DNA of 8,267 nucleotides from DATLWN01 sp964422615 (lineage in GTDB: Bacteria > Pseudomonadota > Zetaproteobacteria > Mariprofundales > Mariprofundaceae), in NCBI GenBank assembly GCA_964422615.1, contig CAYRBJ010000051.1, forward strand, positions 1 to 8,267, in the 5' to 3' direction. The notes under the pieces were generated by a model. It was not told the DNA's origin. It ran no database searches and worked only from the letters and a program-made list of their open reading frames with translations. Shown here one piece after another: positions 1 through 6,758 of the stretch (position 1 is the stretch's first letter; every line of letters starts with the position of its first letter). Made by a program: the position numbers and the translations under genes.

Positions 1-314
1 CCGCGCTCGTTGGACAATTCCTTCAGGCGATCCTTGACCTGGGTCTTGGTCGGATCGAGGCGCAGGATGATCTTGTTGATGGCAATGGCCTGCACCACGA
101 AACCCTGCTCGGCATAGGCATTGGCGATGACCAGATAATCACGGATGGCGCCGGTAGTATCCCCGGTCTTTTCGCGCAGTTCGGCAAGCTTGACGTGGTA
201 GCGAAGATCGTCCGGTTCCGCCTCATGCAACTGCTGATAGTACTCCATGGCCTTCTTGTACTTGCCTTCAAGAAGGGCCATCTTGGCCTTGCTGCGTAGC
301 TGTGCTACTGACAT
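1..314 (-). CDS. Tetratricopeptide-repeat protein, N-terminal part (runs off the left edge)
   Basis: Reverse-strand reading from ATG at 314-312 stays open to the window edge: 104 complete codons, beginning MSVAQLRSKAKMALLEGKYK. The visible part is helical and repeats with the tetratricopeptide (TPR) pattern: a first unit around residues 5-35 (ending HEAEPDD), a second around 36-70 (LAELREKTGDTTGAIRDY), and a third from about 71 that ends in the typical LDP turn (ILRLDPTK, residues 83-90). There is no signal peptide, so it is probably cytoplasmic and a protein-protein interaction scaffold. An AGAGG ribosome site lies 3 nt before the ATG and shares bases with the TAG stop of the upstream Lol permease gene, so translation is probably coupled. 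The C-terminal part is missing, so any effector domain (for example a cyclic-nucleotide domain, as some long TPR proteins have) cannot be seen. TPR assignment is firm; the specific role is unknown. Confidence 0.8.
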   Translation of the reverse strand, partial: MSVAQLRSKAKMALLEGKYKKAMEYYQQLHEAEPDDLRYHVKLAELREKTGDTTGAIRDYLVIANAYAEQGFVVQAIAINKIILRLDPTKTQVKDRLKELSNER

Positions 315-320
315 AGACCT

Positions 321-1559
321 CTACTCATAACGCAGGGCGTCGGCCGGGGGCACATTGGCCGCCCGCCAAGCAGGATAGAACGTAGCGCCGATTGTCATCA
401 CCAAGCTTCCGACCACGACGATGGAAACCGACACTGGATCGATGATGGAAGGAACATGATCGATATAATAGACATTTGCCGGCAGGATTGTCACTCCCGT
501 CACCCGCTCGAACCATGCCAGCATATCGCCCAGCTTCCAGGCCAGAAGCAGACCGAAAACCGCACCGGCCAGTGTCCCCAGCCCCCCCAACAGCATGCCC
601 ATCATCAGGAAAATACGCATCACCGATGCGTGGGTTGCACCCACGGTTTTGAGAATGGCGATTTCCTTGCGCCTTTCCATCACCACCATCACCAGCGATG
701 CCACCATGTTGAACACGGCGACGAGCACGATCAGCGACAGGATGATGCCCATCACCACCCGCTCCATATTCAGGGCACGGAAAAACGATCGGTGCCGATG
801 CTGCCAGTCGGTGATCCACGCCCCGGCGGGCATGATCGTGCGTGCCAGCTGAGCCACCTGTGCCGCCTTGTCACGATCATGCAGAAACACCGAGATACCG
901 GTGATTGCATCTCCCAGACGATTCAGGCGCTGCACCGCCGGCATGGTCGTCAGGATCAGGCCGACATCATATTCATAGAAACCGGAATCGAAGATACCCA
1001 CCACGGTAAAGGCGCGCATGCGCGGCGCGGCCCCGGACGGACCGATGCCCGGGGTCGGCGTGATCAGACGGATCTGATCACCCACCGACACACCCAGCAT
1101 GCGTGCCAGATCCTTGCCGATCACCGCCTCGAACGGGGAGCCGTTCCCCTTCAGGAACCGGCCTTTGATGATGTGCTTGGCCAGGCGAGCCTCATGCTGC
1201 GGCTGCACGCCCTTCAGCATGGCACCGGTGGCGCGGGAGCCCACCGAGACCAGCACCTCGGAGGAGACATAAGGCGCCGCCTCGGCCACGCCGGGCAGGG
1301 ACCTGGCGCGTTTGAGCCAGTCATGCCAGCCCGAAATCGTGTCATTCTGACCCTGGATATCGACATGCGAGGAAAAGCCCAGGATCTTGTCCTTGAGCTC
1401 GGCATCAAAGCCATACATCACCGAAAGCACGATGATCAGCGCCGCCACGCCGATGGCCACGCCGATCGCCGAGCTCCAGCTGATCAGCGAAACGAACCGC
1501 TCATCCCGGCGCGAGTGCAGGTAGCGGCGCGCCAGCATCCATTCGTATCGTTTCACCAT
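321..1559 (-). CDS. Lipoprotein-releasing ABC transporter permease, LolC/LolE family
   Basis: A 412-residue inner-membrane protein with the full architecture of the LolC/LolE family. Residues 1-23 are cytoplasmic and basic (YLHSRRDERFVS), the first membrane helix is about 24-49, a large periplasmic domain covers about 50-265, and three further helices lie near 268-294, 315-342 and 375-397. Two family signatures are clear: the ERRKEIAILKTVGA segment after helix 2 (residues 296-309), which contacts the ATPase, and the C-terminal YPAWRAANVPPADALRYE. In the Lol system two such subunits and the ATPase LolD extract mature lipoproteins from the inner membrane and pass them to LolA for transport to the outer membrane. 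I cannot tell LolC from LolE, or from the single-permease form LolF, by reading. No lolD or second permease lies in the window, and the next gene downstream is a TPR protein. The ATG is 19 nt after the stop of the ion permease and has a GGTGAG ribosome site just upstream. Confidence 0.93.
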   Translation of the reverse strand: MVKRYEWMLARRYLHSRRDERFVSLISWSSAIGVAIGVAALIIVLSVMYGFDAELKDKILGFSSHVDIQGQNDTISGWHDWLKRARSLPGVAEAAPYVSSEVLVSVGSRATGAMLKGVQPQHEARLAKHIIKGRFLKGNGSPFEAVIGKDLARMLGVSVGDQIRLITPTPGIGPSGAAPRMRAFTVVGIFDSGFYEYDVGLILTTMPAVQRLNRLGDAITGISVFLHDRDKAAQVAQLARTIMPAGAWITDWQHRHRSFFRALNMERVVMGIILSLIVLVAVFNMVASLVMVVMERRKEIAILKTVGATHASVMRIFLMMGMLLGGLGTLAGAVFGLLLAWKLGDMLAWFERVTGVTILPANVYYIDHVPSIIDPVSVSIVVVGSLVMTIGATFYPAWRAANVPPADALRYE

Positions 1560-1578
1560 GTGCTCACCATGACCCGGG

Positions 1579-2922
1579 CTACAGGAATCTCAGATACAGA
1601 TAGATCTGGGCGATGGTGACGGAAATCAGCATCATCACGAATGCATGCTTGATGAACTGCATGAACGAGATCGGATAGCCGGCACGCTGGGCGAAGCCGG
1701 CCACCACCAGATTCGCCGAGGCACCAATCAGGGTGCCGTTCCCCCCCAGGCAGGCGCCCAGGGCCAACGCCCACCACAAGGGCTCCAGCATCGCATGGCC
1801 GCCGAAGGTCGGCGCCATGTTCTGAATCAGCGGAATCATCGTCGCCACGAAGGGAATGTTGTCGACAAACGATGATGCCAACGCCGACACCCACAGGATG
1901 GCGCTGGACGTCGCCGTCATGTCGCCGCCGGTCAACTGCAGCGTCTTGTGGGCCAGCAGCGAGATCACACCGGTGTGCTCGACCCCCGTGACCACGACGA
2001 ACAGGCCGACGAAGAAGAAGATGGTCGTCCATTCGACCTCGGCCATGATGCCCTCGTAGGCATGATCCTTGTCCAACAATGGACGGCCCCAGGTCTGCAG
2101 CAGCAACAGCACGGCGGCGCCGAACATGGCGATGGTCGCCGGTTCCAGATGCAGGGCATGGGAAACGGTGAAACCCGTAATCACCGCAAAAAGTACGATC
2201 AGGCTCTTCTTCAACAGAGGCACGTCCTTGATCGCCTCCGCCTCGTCAAACTGCATCACCAGCGCTTTCGCCTCGTCCGTGGCCGCAAGATCGCGGCCGA
2301 ACAGCCACCAGATGCACACAAGCGATACCACCAGGATCAGTGGAATGATCGGTGCCAACTGGACGATGAAATCGGTGAAACTCAGATGCGCCTTGGAACC
2401 GATCATGATGTTGGGCGGGTCGCCGATCAGCGTCGCCGTACCGCCGATGTTCGAGGCCAGGATTTGCGAAAACAGGTAGGGATACGGGTGCACGCCGAGC
2501 GCGTCGGTGATCAGCAGCGTCACCGGCGCGATCAATAGCACGGTGGTCACGTTGTCCAGAAAGGCCGAGAATACGGCTGTGACCACGGCCAGCATGATCA
2601 GGATGCCCAAGGGGCTCGCCTTCACCACCTTGGCCGAACGGATCGCCACGTACTGGAACATGCCGGTTTTCTGGCTGACGGCCACGATGACCATCATGCC
2701 GGTCAGCAAGCCGATGGTATTGAAATCAATGCCGGCAATCGCCTGCTGTTGGGTGATCACCCCGCCCAGTACCATGATGCCGGCACCCAGCAGGGACAGC
2801 ACCGCGCGGTTGAAGCGCTCGACCATGATCAGGCCGTAGACCGCGAGCAGGATGGTCACGGCGATCCACGAATCCGGCAGTCCCATGATCATCTGTGTGG
2901 TGTGTGCGGCCGCCTCAGGCAC
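1579..2922 (-). CDS. Ion-transporter-superfamily permease (ArsB/NhaD/P-protein type)
   Basis: A 447-residue, very hydrophobic protein with about 10-12 membrane helices in two halves. Each half carries the re-entrant loop signature of the ion transporter superfamily: DNVTTVLLIAP (residues 123-133) followed by GGTATLIGDPPNIMIG (160-175), and in the second half DNIPFVATMIPL (354-365) followed by GGNGTLIGASANLVVAG (393-409). A cytoplasmic loop with many acidic residues lies near 208-240. The GGTATLIGDPPN element is typical of ArsB, NhaD and the melanosomal P-protein relatives, so the substrate could be Na+/H+, arsenite or another anion. No arsenic genes are nearby, so I do not call it arsB. I chose the GTG at 2922 because GAGG lies 6 nt before it and it overlaps the CBS gene stop by 8 nt; ATG codons at 2892 and 2886 are alternatives without a clear ribosome site. 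The tight coupling to a CBS-domain gene suggests that protein regulates it. Confidence 0.88.
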   Translation of the reverse strand: MPEAAAHTTQMIMGLPDSWIAVTILLAVYGLIMVERFNRAVLSLLGAGIMVLGGVITQQQAIAGIDFNTIGLLTGMMVIVAVSQKTGMFQYVAIRSAKVVKASPLGILIMLAVVTAVFSAFLDNVTTVLLIAPVTLLITDALGVHPYPYLFSQILASNIGGTATLIGDPPNIMIGSKAHLSFTDFIVQLAPIIPLILVVSLVCIWWLFGRDLAATDEAKALVMQFDEAEAIKDVPLLKKSLIVLFAVITGFTVSHALHLEPATIAMFGAAVLLLLQTWGRPLLDKDHAYEGIMAEVEWTTIFFFVGLFVVVTGVEHTGVISLLAHKTLQLTGGDMTATSSAILWVSALASSFVDNIPFVATMIPLIQNMAPTFGGHAMLEPLWWALALGACLGGNGTLIGASANLVVAGFAQRAGYPISFMQFIKHAFVMMLISVTIAQIYLYLRFL

Positions 2923-3385
2923 CGGCCGCCTCAGCCGGGGGGGGGTTCAGATTTGCCAGGATATCCCCGGCTGAGATCACTCCGAGCAATACATGCTGTT
3001 CATCAACGACCAGAGCATGCTCATGCCTGCCGTGCGCGAGCAATGCCGCTGCCACGGAGAGCAGCGATTCATCCGGCTTGACCAGCAAGGGCTCGGGATC
3101 CGTCACCGACGTGATGGGCGCCTCGATCAGCTCCCCGTAGTGGCGGCGCATCAGCCCCAGGTCCGGCGCATAGGACACGGACTCCAGGTCTCCGGTGACG
3201 ATGTAGTTCGGCACGATCCGCATCAGGATCGAGAACATCGTCACCACACCCAGCACCGTGCCGTCCTCCGCCAGGACCGGCAGCATGTGCAGTCTGTGCT
3301 CGTGCATCCTTTCCAGCGCCATGCCCATCGTTTCCGTTTCCGTGGTGGCGAGGAATTTCCGGGTCATGATCTGCTGGGCCTGCAT
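2915..3385 (-). CDS. Two-CBS-domain protein, probable regulator of the adjoining permease
   Basis: A 156-residue soluble protein consisting almost wholly of a CBS pair (Bateman module). The first CBS covers about residues 6-53 (IMTRKFLATTETETM then HMLPVLAEDGTVLGVVTM) and the second about 90-144 (PITSVTDPEPLLVKPDESL then HALVVDEQHVLLGVISAGDIL). CBS pairs usually bind adenosine nucleotides and adjust the activity of transporters or enzymes; I infer, but cannot show, that this one senses nucleotide or energy state for the permease. The ATG is 8 nt after the lysS stop and has no clear ribosome site, so it may depend on lysS translation. The 3' end is odd: codons for residues 147-150 (Asn-Pro-Pro-Pro) contain nine consecutive C, followed by a short Ala/Glu tail and a TGA that overlaps the permease start. 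One base lost in the C run would remove this stop and fuse both genes. Confidence 0.87.
   Translation of the reverse strand: MQAQQIMTRKFLATTETETMGMALERMHEHRLHMLPVLAEDGTVLGVVTMFSILMRIVPNYIVTGDLESVSYAPDLGLMRRHYGELIEAPITSVTDPEPLLVKPDESLLSVAAALLAHGRHEHALVVDEQHVLLGVISAGDILANLNPPPAEAAGA
2937..2945 (-). repeat. Nine-base C homopolymer (G on the plus strand) at the CBS-permease junction
   Basis: The plus strand has nine consecutive G from 2937 to 2945, which on the coding strand gives AAC CCC CCC CCG near the end of the CBS gene. Other runs nearby are shorter (seven C at 582-588 and at 1741-1747). Runs of this length are prone to polymerase slippage, to sequencing error, and, as proline CCC codons, to +1 ribosomal slipping. 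The run lies 15 nt upstream of the permease GTG. Confidence 0.85.
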
Positions 3386-3393
3386 GAAGGAGT

Positions 3394-4890
3394 CTAGCTC
3401 CTGGCTTCCGGACGCATGTGCGGGAACAGCAGCACATCGCGAATCGAATGCTGCCCGGTCAGCATCATCACCAGCCGATCCACGCCGATGCCGACGCCCG
3501 CGGTCGGCGGCATGCCGAATTCGAGCGCCCGAATATAATCCTCGTCCAGCGGCGGTGCCTCCAGATCCCCGGCCTGGCGGGCCAGTACCTGGGCCGTAAA
3601 ACGCGCCCGCTGATCGTCCGGATCGTTGAGCTCGGAGAAGCCGTTGGCCATTTCCTTGCCTCCGACGAACAGTTCGAAACGATCGGTGACGTGCGGATCC
3701 TCGGCATTGCGTCGCGCCAGCGGCGACACATCAACCGGGTAATGGGTGACAAACGTCGGCTGCATCAGCGCCGGCTCGACCAATTGCTCGAACAACGCCG
3801 TCAGATAATGGCCCGCCTTCCAGGTGATCAGCGGCTTGAAATCCGGGATCTCCTGCAGGCAGACCGTGGCCAACAGCGCCTTGTTCCCGGCGTGGCCCAC
3901 GAGTTCCGGGCGCTTCTCAAACACGGCCTCGTCCAGGCGGATGCGCTTGAACGGTTTCGTCAGATCAATCTCCGCGCCATTCCATTCGCAGCTCCCGATA
4001 CCGAGTCCGGCGGCGATCTCACGGATCAGCTCCTCGGTGGTGTCCATGGCATCATTGAAATCGGCATAGGCCTGATAGAACTCGACCATCGAAAATTCCG
4101 GGTTGTGCGTGGCATCCAGGCCCTCGTTGCGGAAGTTGCGGTTCAGTTCGAACACACGCTCGAAGCCGCCGACGATCAGACGTTTCAGGTACAGCTCGGG
4201 AGCGATGCGCAGGAACAGATCCATGCCCAGGGCATTGTGATGGGTGACGAAGGGCCGGGCTGCGGCACCGCCGGGCTGCACCTGCAGCATCGGCGTCTCG
4301 ACCTCCATGAAGCCGCGCTCCTCGAGCCCGCGGCGCAGCAGGGAAACGATGGCCGAGCGCTGGCGAAACACCTGCCTGGCATCGTCGTTGACGATCAGAT
4401 CGAGATAGCGTTGACGGTAGCGCAGCTCCTTGTCGCTCAGGCCATGCCATTTCTCGGGCAACGGTCTCAGGCACTTGGCCTGCTGCTCGATGCGCTCCAC
4501 TCTGATCGACAGCTCGCCGCTCTTGGTGCGGAACACCAGGCCCTCGGCCCCGACCAGGTCGCCCAGGTCCCATTTCTTGGTGGCGTCGTAGATATCCTCG
4601 CCCAGCACGGTGCGGTTCAGAAACAGCTGGATGCGGCCGCTGGCGTCCTGGATGTGCATGAAGCTGGACTTGCCCATGACGCGATGGCCGACGATGCGCC
4701 CGGCCACGCGCACCTTTGCCGCCTGCTTCTCCACCGCCTCGGCATCCATGCCCTCGTATTCGCCGTGCAGACCGGCCGCGGTCGCGTCCGGACGCCAGTG
4801 GTTGGGATAGGCGAAACCGTCGGCACGCATGTGCTCCAGCTTGTTGCGCCGGACAAGGATCTGCTCGCTGTGCTCCGCGGTATCGTCCAT
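3394..4890 (-). CDS. lysS: Lysyl-tRNA synthetase, class II
   Basis: Charges tRNA-Lys with lysine in the cytoplasm. From ATG 4890 the protein has 498 residues, the usual length for bacterial LysS. The N-terminal OB-fold anticodon-binding domain is at about 60-140 (VRVAGRIVGHRVMGKSSF, ending near SIRVERIE). The class II catalytic core follows: motif 1 around 191-212 (GFMEVETPMLQ and GGAAARPF), motif 2 around 250-272 (NRNFRNEGLDATHNPEFSMV, with the ATP-contacting Arg of FRNE), and motif 3 around 464-492 (GVGIGVDRLVMMLTG then LLFPHMRP). The ELFVGGKEMANGFSELNDP stretch also matches LysS. A TTG three codons upstream (4899) is an alternative start; neither start has a good ribosome site, and I prefer ATG. 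It follows ndk by 18 nt and precedes the CBS gene by 8 nt. Confidence 0.96.
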   Translation of the reverse strand: MDDTAEHSEQILVRRNKLEHMRADGFAYPNHWRPDATAAGLHGEYEGMDAEAVEKQAAKVRVAGRIVGHRVMGKSSFMHIQDASGRIQLFLNRTVLGEDIYDATKKWDLGDLVGAEGLVFRTKSGELSIRVERIEQQAKCLRPLPEKWHGLSDKELRYRQRYLDLIVNDDARQVFRQRSAIVSLLRRGLEERGFMEVETPMLQVQPGGAAARPFVTHHNALGMDLFLRIAPELYLKRLIVGGFERVFELNRNFRNEGLDATHNPEFSMVEFYQAYADFNDAMDTTEELIREIAAGLGIGSCEWNGAEIDLTKPFKRIRLDEAVFEKRPELVGHAGNKALLATVCLQEIPDFKPLITWKAGHYLTALFEQLVEPALMQPTFVTHYPVDVSPLARRNAEDPHVTDRFELFVGGKEMANGFSELNDPDDQRARFTAQVLARQAGDLEAPPLDEDYIRALEFGMPPTAGVGIGVDRLVMMLTGQHSIRDVLLFPHMRPEARS

Positions 4891-4908
4891 GGCGTTCAAG
4901 GCAGGGGA

Positions 4909-5340
4909 TTACTTCTGGCGACTGTGCAGTTCGATGCCGCCGAAGAAGAAGTCGATCTCGATCGCCGCATTCTCAAGCGAATCGGAGCCGTGCACGGCAT
5001 TGGCCTCGATCGAGTCGGCATGATCGGCGCGGATGGTGCCCGGCTCGGCCTCCTTCGGATTGGTGGCCCCCATCAACTGGCGATTCAGGTTCACGGCATT
5101 GTTGCCTTCGAGCGCCATCGCCAGCACCGGCCCCGAACTCATATACTGGCAAAGATCCTTGTAGAACGGGCGCTCCTTGTGCACGGCATAGAAACGGCCC
5201 GCCTGTTCCGTGGACATATGCAGCATGCGCGCGGCGATGATGCACAGACCGTTTTCCTCGAAGCGGCGGATGATGTCGCCGATGACGCCCTTGGCCACCG
5301 CATCCGGCTTGATGATCGAAAGAGTACGCTGAACGCCCAT
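4909..5340 (-). CDS. ndk: Nucleoside diphosphate kinase
   Basis: Transfers the terminal phosphate of ATP to other nucleoside diphosphates through a phosphohistidine, keeping NTP and dNTP pools balanced. The 143-residue product has the family length and hallmarks: TLSIIKPDAVAKG near the N terminus, the nucleotide-contact stretch MGATNPKEAEPGTIRAD (residues 90-106), and the active-site NAVHGSDS with the catalytic His at position 117. The end, IDFFFGGIELHSRQK, is also typical. The start at 5340 is set by AGGAG 5 nt upstream and by alignment with known Ndk N termini; an in-frame extension of seven codons exists but lacks this support. It appears to be the first gene of a transcript running through lysS, the CBS gene, two membrane permeases and a TPR protein. 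Confidence 0.97.
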   Translation of the reverse strand: MGVQRTLSIIKPDAVAKGVIGDIIRRFEENGLCIIAARMLHMSTEQAGRFYAVHKERPFYKDLCQYMSSGPVLAMALEGNNAVNLNRQLMGATNPKEAEPGTIRADHADSIEANAVHGSDSLENAAIEIDFFFGGIELHSRQK

Positions 5341-5371
5341 AACAACTCCTGGAATTGGCAAAAGAATCCTT

Positions 5372-5385
5372 GCCCGAATGCGGGC
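5372..5385 (-). other. Short hairpin in the ndk leader (weak terminator is the alternative)
   Basis: On the minus strand GCCCG-CATT-CGGGC forms a perfect 5-bp GC stem with a 4-nt loop. A run TTCTTTT follows about 6 nt later, so it could be a weak terminator for mnmA. It lies, however, downstream of the candidate ndk promoter, which would place it in the 5' leader of that transcript, ending about 31 nt before the ndk ATG. Confidence 0.35.
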
Positions 5386-5399
5386 TTAGTGGGGCGGGG

Positions 5400-5427
5400 A
5401 CTCTAATCCTGCCTGCGGTGAGTTCAA
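5400..5427 (-). promoter_or_regulatory. Candidate sigma-70-type promoter for the ndk-lysS transcript
   Basis: On the minus strand TTGAAC (5427-5422, 4 of 6 to the -35 consensus) and TAGAGT (5405-5400, 4 of 6 to the -10 consensus) are separated by 16 nt. Transcription would start near 5393 and give a leader of roughly 50 nt before the ndk ATG. It is placed where a promoter is expected, but the match is moderate only. Confidence 0.35.
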
Positions 5428-5442
5428 GCGTTGTGCGACCAC

Positions 5443-5465
5443 CCTGAACCGACCAATCGGTCAGG
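5443..5465. terminator. Hairpin at the mnmA 3' end, possible terminator without a T run
   Basis: CCTGA and CCGA (with one bulged A between them) pair with TCGG and TCAGG around a CCAA loop, giving nine base pairs and spanning the mnmA TGA stop at 5463-5461. No T tract follows on either strand, so it is not a standard intrinsic terminator; it could protect the 3' end or assist Rho-dependent termination. Confidence 0.35.
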
Positions 5466-6612
5466 CGGCCAAGGGCTCGGCGGCCTGCAGGTTGTGCACG
5501 GCCTCAACGATGCCACCGCCGAGCAGCTCGTCACCGGCATAGAAGGCCGCCACCTGCCCCGGCGCCGTCGGCTTCTGCGCCTCATCGAAACTCAGCTCAA
5601 GAATATCGCCGTCCACGCGTTCGGCCCGGCACGAGGCGGGCCGCGACTGGTAGCGCAGCTTCACCTCTAGCCCATCCATATCTTCGGGGCGGCGCACCCA
5701 GTTGACATCGGCGACACGCACGCCGCGGATCATCGCCTGCTCCGGCATGGCGACGACAACGCGGGCGTGCTCTCCGTCCAACGCCACCACATGCCATGGC
5801 CCGCCGGACAGGCCCAGGCCCTTGCGCTGGCCCAGCGTGTAGTGGGCGATGCCGGCATGCCGGCCGAGCATATTGCCCTCGCTGTCGACGATGACACCTG
5901 CCCGGAATCCGACCGCAGCCCCCTCGCGCTGCAAAAAGGCGATGCGGTCTCCCGCCGGGATGAAGCAGATGTCCTGGCTCTCGTGCTTGTCGGCCGTCGA
6001 GAGGCCGAAAGCCCGGGCCAGCCCCCTAGTCTCGTTCTTGACCAGGTGACCGACCGGGAACAGCAGGCGCGCCGCCTGCTGTCGGTTCGTGGTGGCCAGG
6101 AAATAGCTCTGATCCTTGCGCGTATCGGCACCCTTATAGATGCGCACGCCGTTGGCATTGTCCAGCCGGCGCACGTAGTGGCCGGTGGCCACGAATTCCG
6201 CCTCCAGCTTGTCCGCCACCTCCAGCAGCGCCCCGAACTTGACGAAGCGGTTGCAGCGCTCGCACGGGTTCGGCGTGCGCCCATGCTCGTAGTCGGCGAT
6301 GAACGGATCAATGACGTCGCGCCTGAAGGCCTCGCGCATGTCCATGCTGTAGAACGGAATGCCCAGGTGATCGGCCACGCGGCGCGCATCATAACTATCC
6401 TCGAGTGCGCAGCAGGAGCCATGGCGGTTCACATCCTCGCGGTTGTAGTCCCACACGTGCAGGAACACGCCGACCACATCGGCGCCGGCATGCGCCAGCA
6501 GCGCAGCCGTCACCGAGGAATCGACACCGCCGCTCATGGCCACGACGACACGCCGCCCCCGGATATCCGGGAAGCCGTCCGGCAGCCAGTCGTTGACGTT
6601 CACCTTGTCCAT
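5461..6612 (-). CDS. mnmA: tRNA-specific 2-thiouridylase
   Basis: Adds sulfur to C2 of the wobble uridine U34 in tRNAs for Lys, Glu and Gln, using ATP and persulfide sulfur relayed from a cysteine desulfurase. The 383-residue protein shows the PP-loop SGGVDSS at residues 27-33, the first catalytic Cys at 117 in NPCERCNRFVKF, and the second at 216 in ESQDICFI. GHYTLGQRKGLG-type sequence (257-267, here AHYTLGQRKGLG) and the closing GGGIVEAV are also family features. A roughly 20-residue N-terminal extension precedes the PP-loop strand, as in several proteobacterial MnmA proteins. The ATG at 6612 lacks a strong ribosome site; another ATG at 6620 is out of frame. It is separated from ndk by 120 bp and so is probably a separate unit. 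Since MnmA modifies tRNA-Lys, the nearness to lysS is suggestive but not evidence of joint control. Confidence 0.96.
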   Translation of the reverse strand: MDKVNVNDWLPDGFPDIRGRRVVVAMSGGVDSSVTAALLAHAGADVVGVFLHVWDYNREDVNRHGSCCALEDSYDARRVADHLGIPFYSMDMREAFRRDVIDPFIADYEHGRTPNPCERCNRFVKFGALLEVADKLEAEFVATGHYVRRLDNANGVRIYKGADTRKDQSYFLATTNRQQAARLLFPVGHLVKNETRGLARAFGLSTADKHESQDICFIPAGDRIAFLQREGAAVGFRAGVIVDSEGNMLGRHAGIAHYTLGQRKGLGLSGGPWHVVALDGEHARVVVAMPEQAMIRGVRVADVNWVRRPEDMDGLEVKLRYQSRPASCRAERVDGDILELSFDEAQKPTAPGQVAAFYAGDELLGGGIVEAVHNLQAAEPLAA

Positions 6613-6679
6613 CGGCGCATTGTGACAGACTCACCCTTTTCAGTCATTGCTCGCTGCACTAGTCCAAACGACTACTTCC

Positions 6680-6693
6680 TGACACTTTTGGTC
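6680..6693 (+). repeat. Degenerate intergenic motif, copy A
   Basis: TGAC-ACTTTTGGTC in the gap between mnmA and the cupin gene. It differs from copy B at 7331 by one missing base and one substitution within the shared block. See also the third copy at 7870-7887. Confidence 0.4.
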
Positions 6694-6716
6694 ATTCGTT
6701 CAAGTCTGTGTCAAAT

Positions 6717-6733
6717 GATGACGATCAGTCATC
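6717..6733. repeat. 17-bp inverted repeat, possible operator or weak terminator
   Basis: GATGAC-GATCA-GTCATC: two perfect 6-bp arms around 5 nt, between the cupin stop and the mnmA start. A perfect TTGACA lies next to it on the minus strand (6714-6709), but I find no acceptable -10 at the right distance, so it cannot be called the mnmA promoter. The repeat could be an operator, or a weak hairpin ending cupin transcription (no T run follows). Confidence 0.35.
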
Positions 6734-6758
6734 GGCAGTCAGCCCGGCTCTCGCAATT

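Noticed and set aside
456..1619. Plus-strand open frame of 387 codons opposite the Lol permease
   Set aside because: Antisense shadow; the His/Gln-rich product results from reading hydrophobic codons in reverse.
1579..2922. Naming the permease arsB
   Set aside because: The signature motifs are shared across the ion transporter superfamily, and no arsR, arsC or other arsenic gene is nearby.
3418..5406. Plus-strand open frame of 662 codons opposite lysS and ndk
   Set aside because: It is the antisense shadow of two certain genes in GC-rich DNA; the product is a low-complexity His/Gln/Arg/Ala mixture with no domain and no ribosome site.
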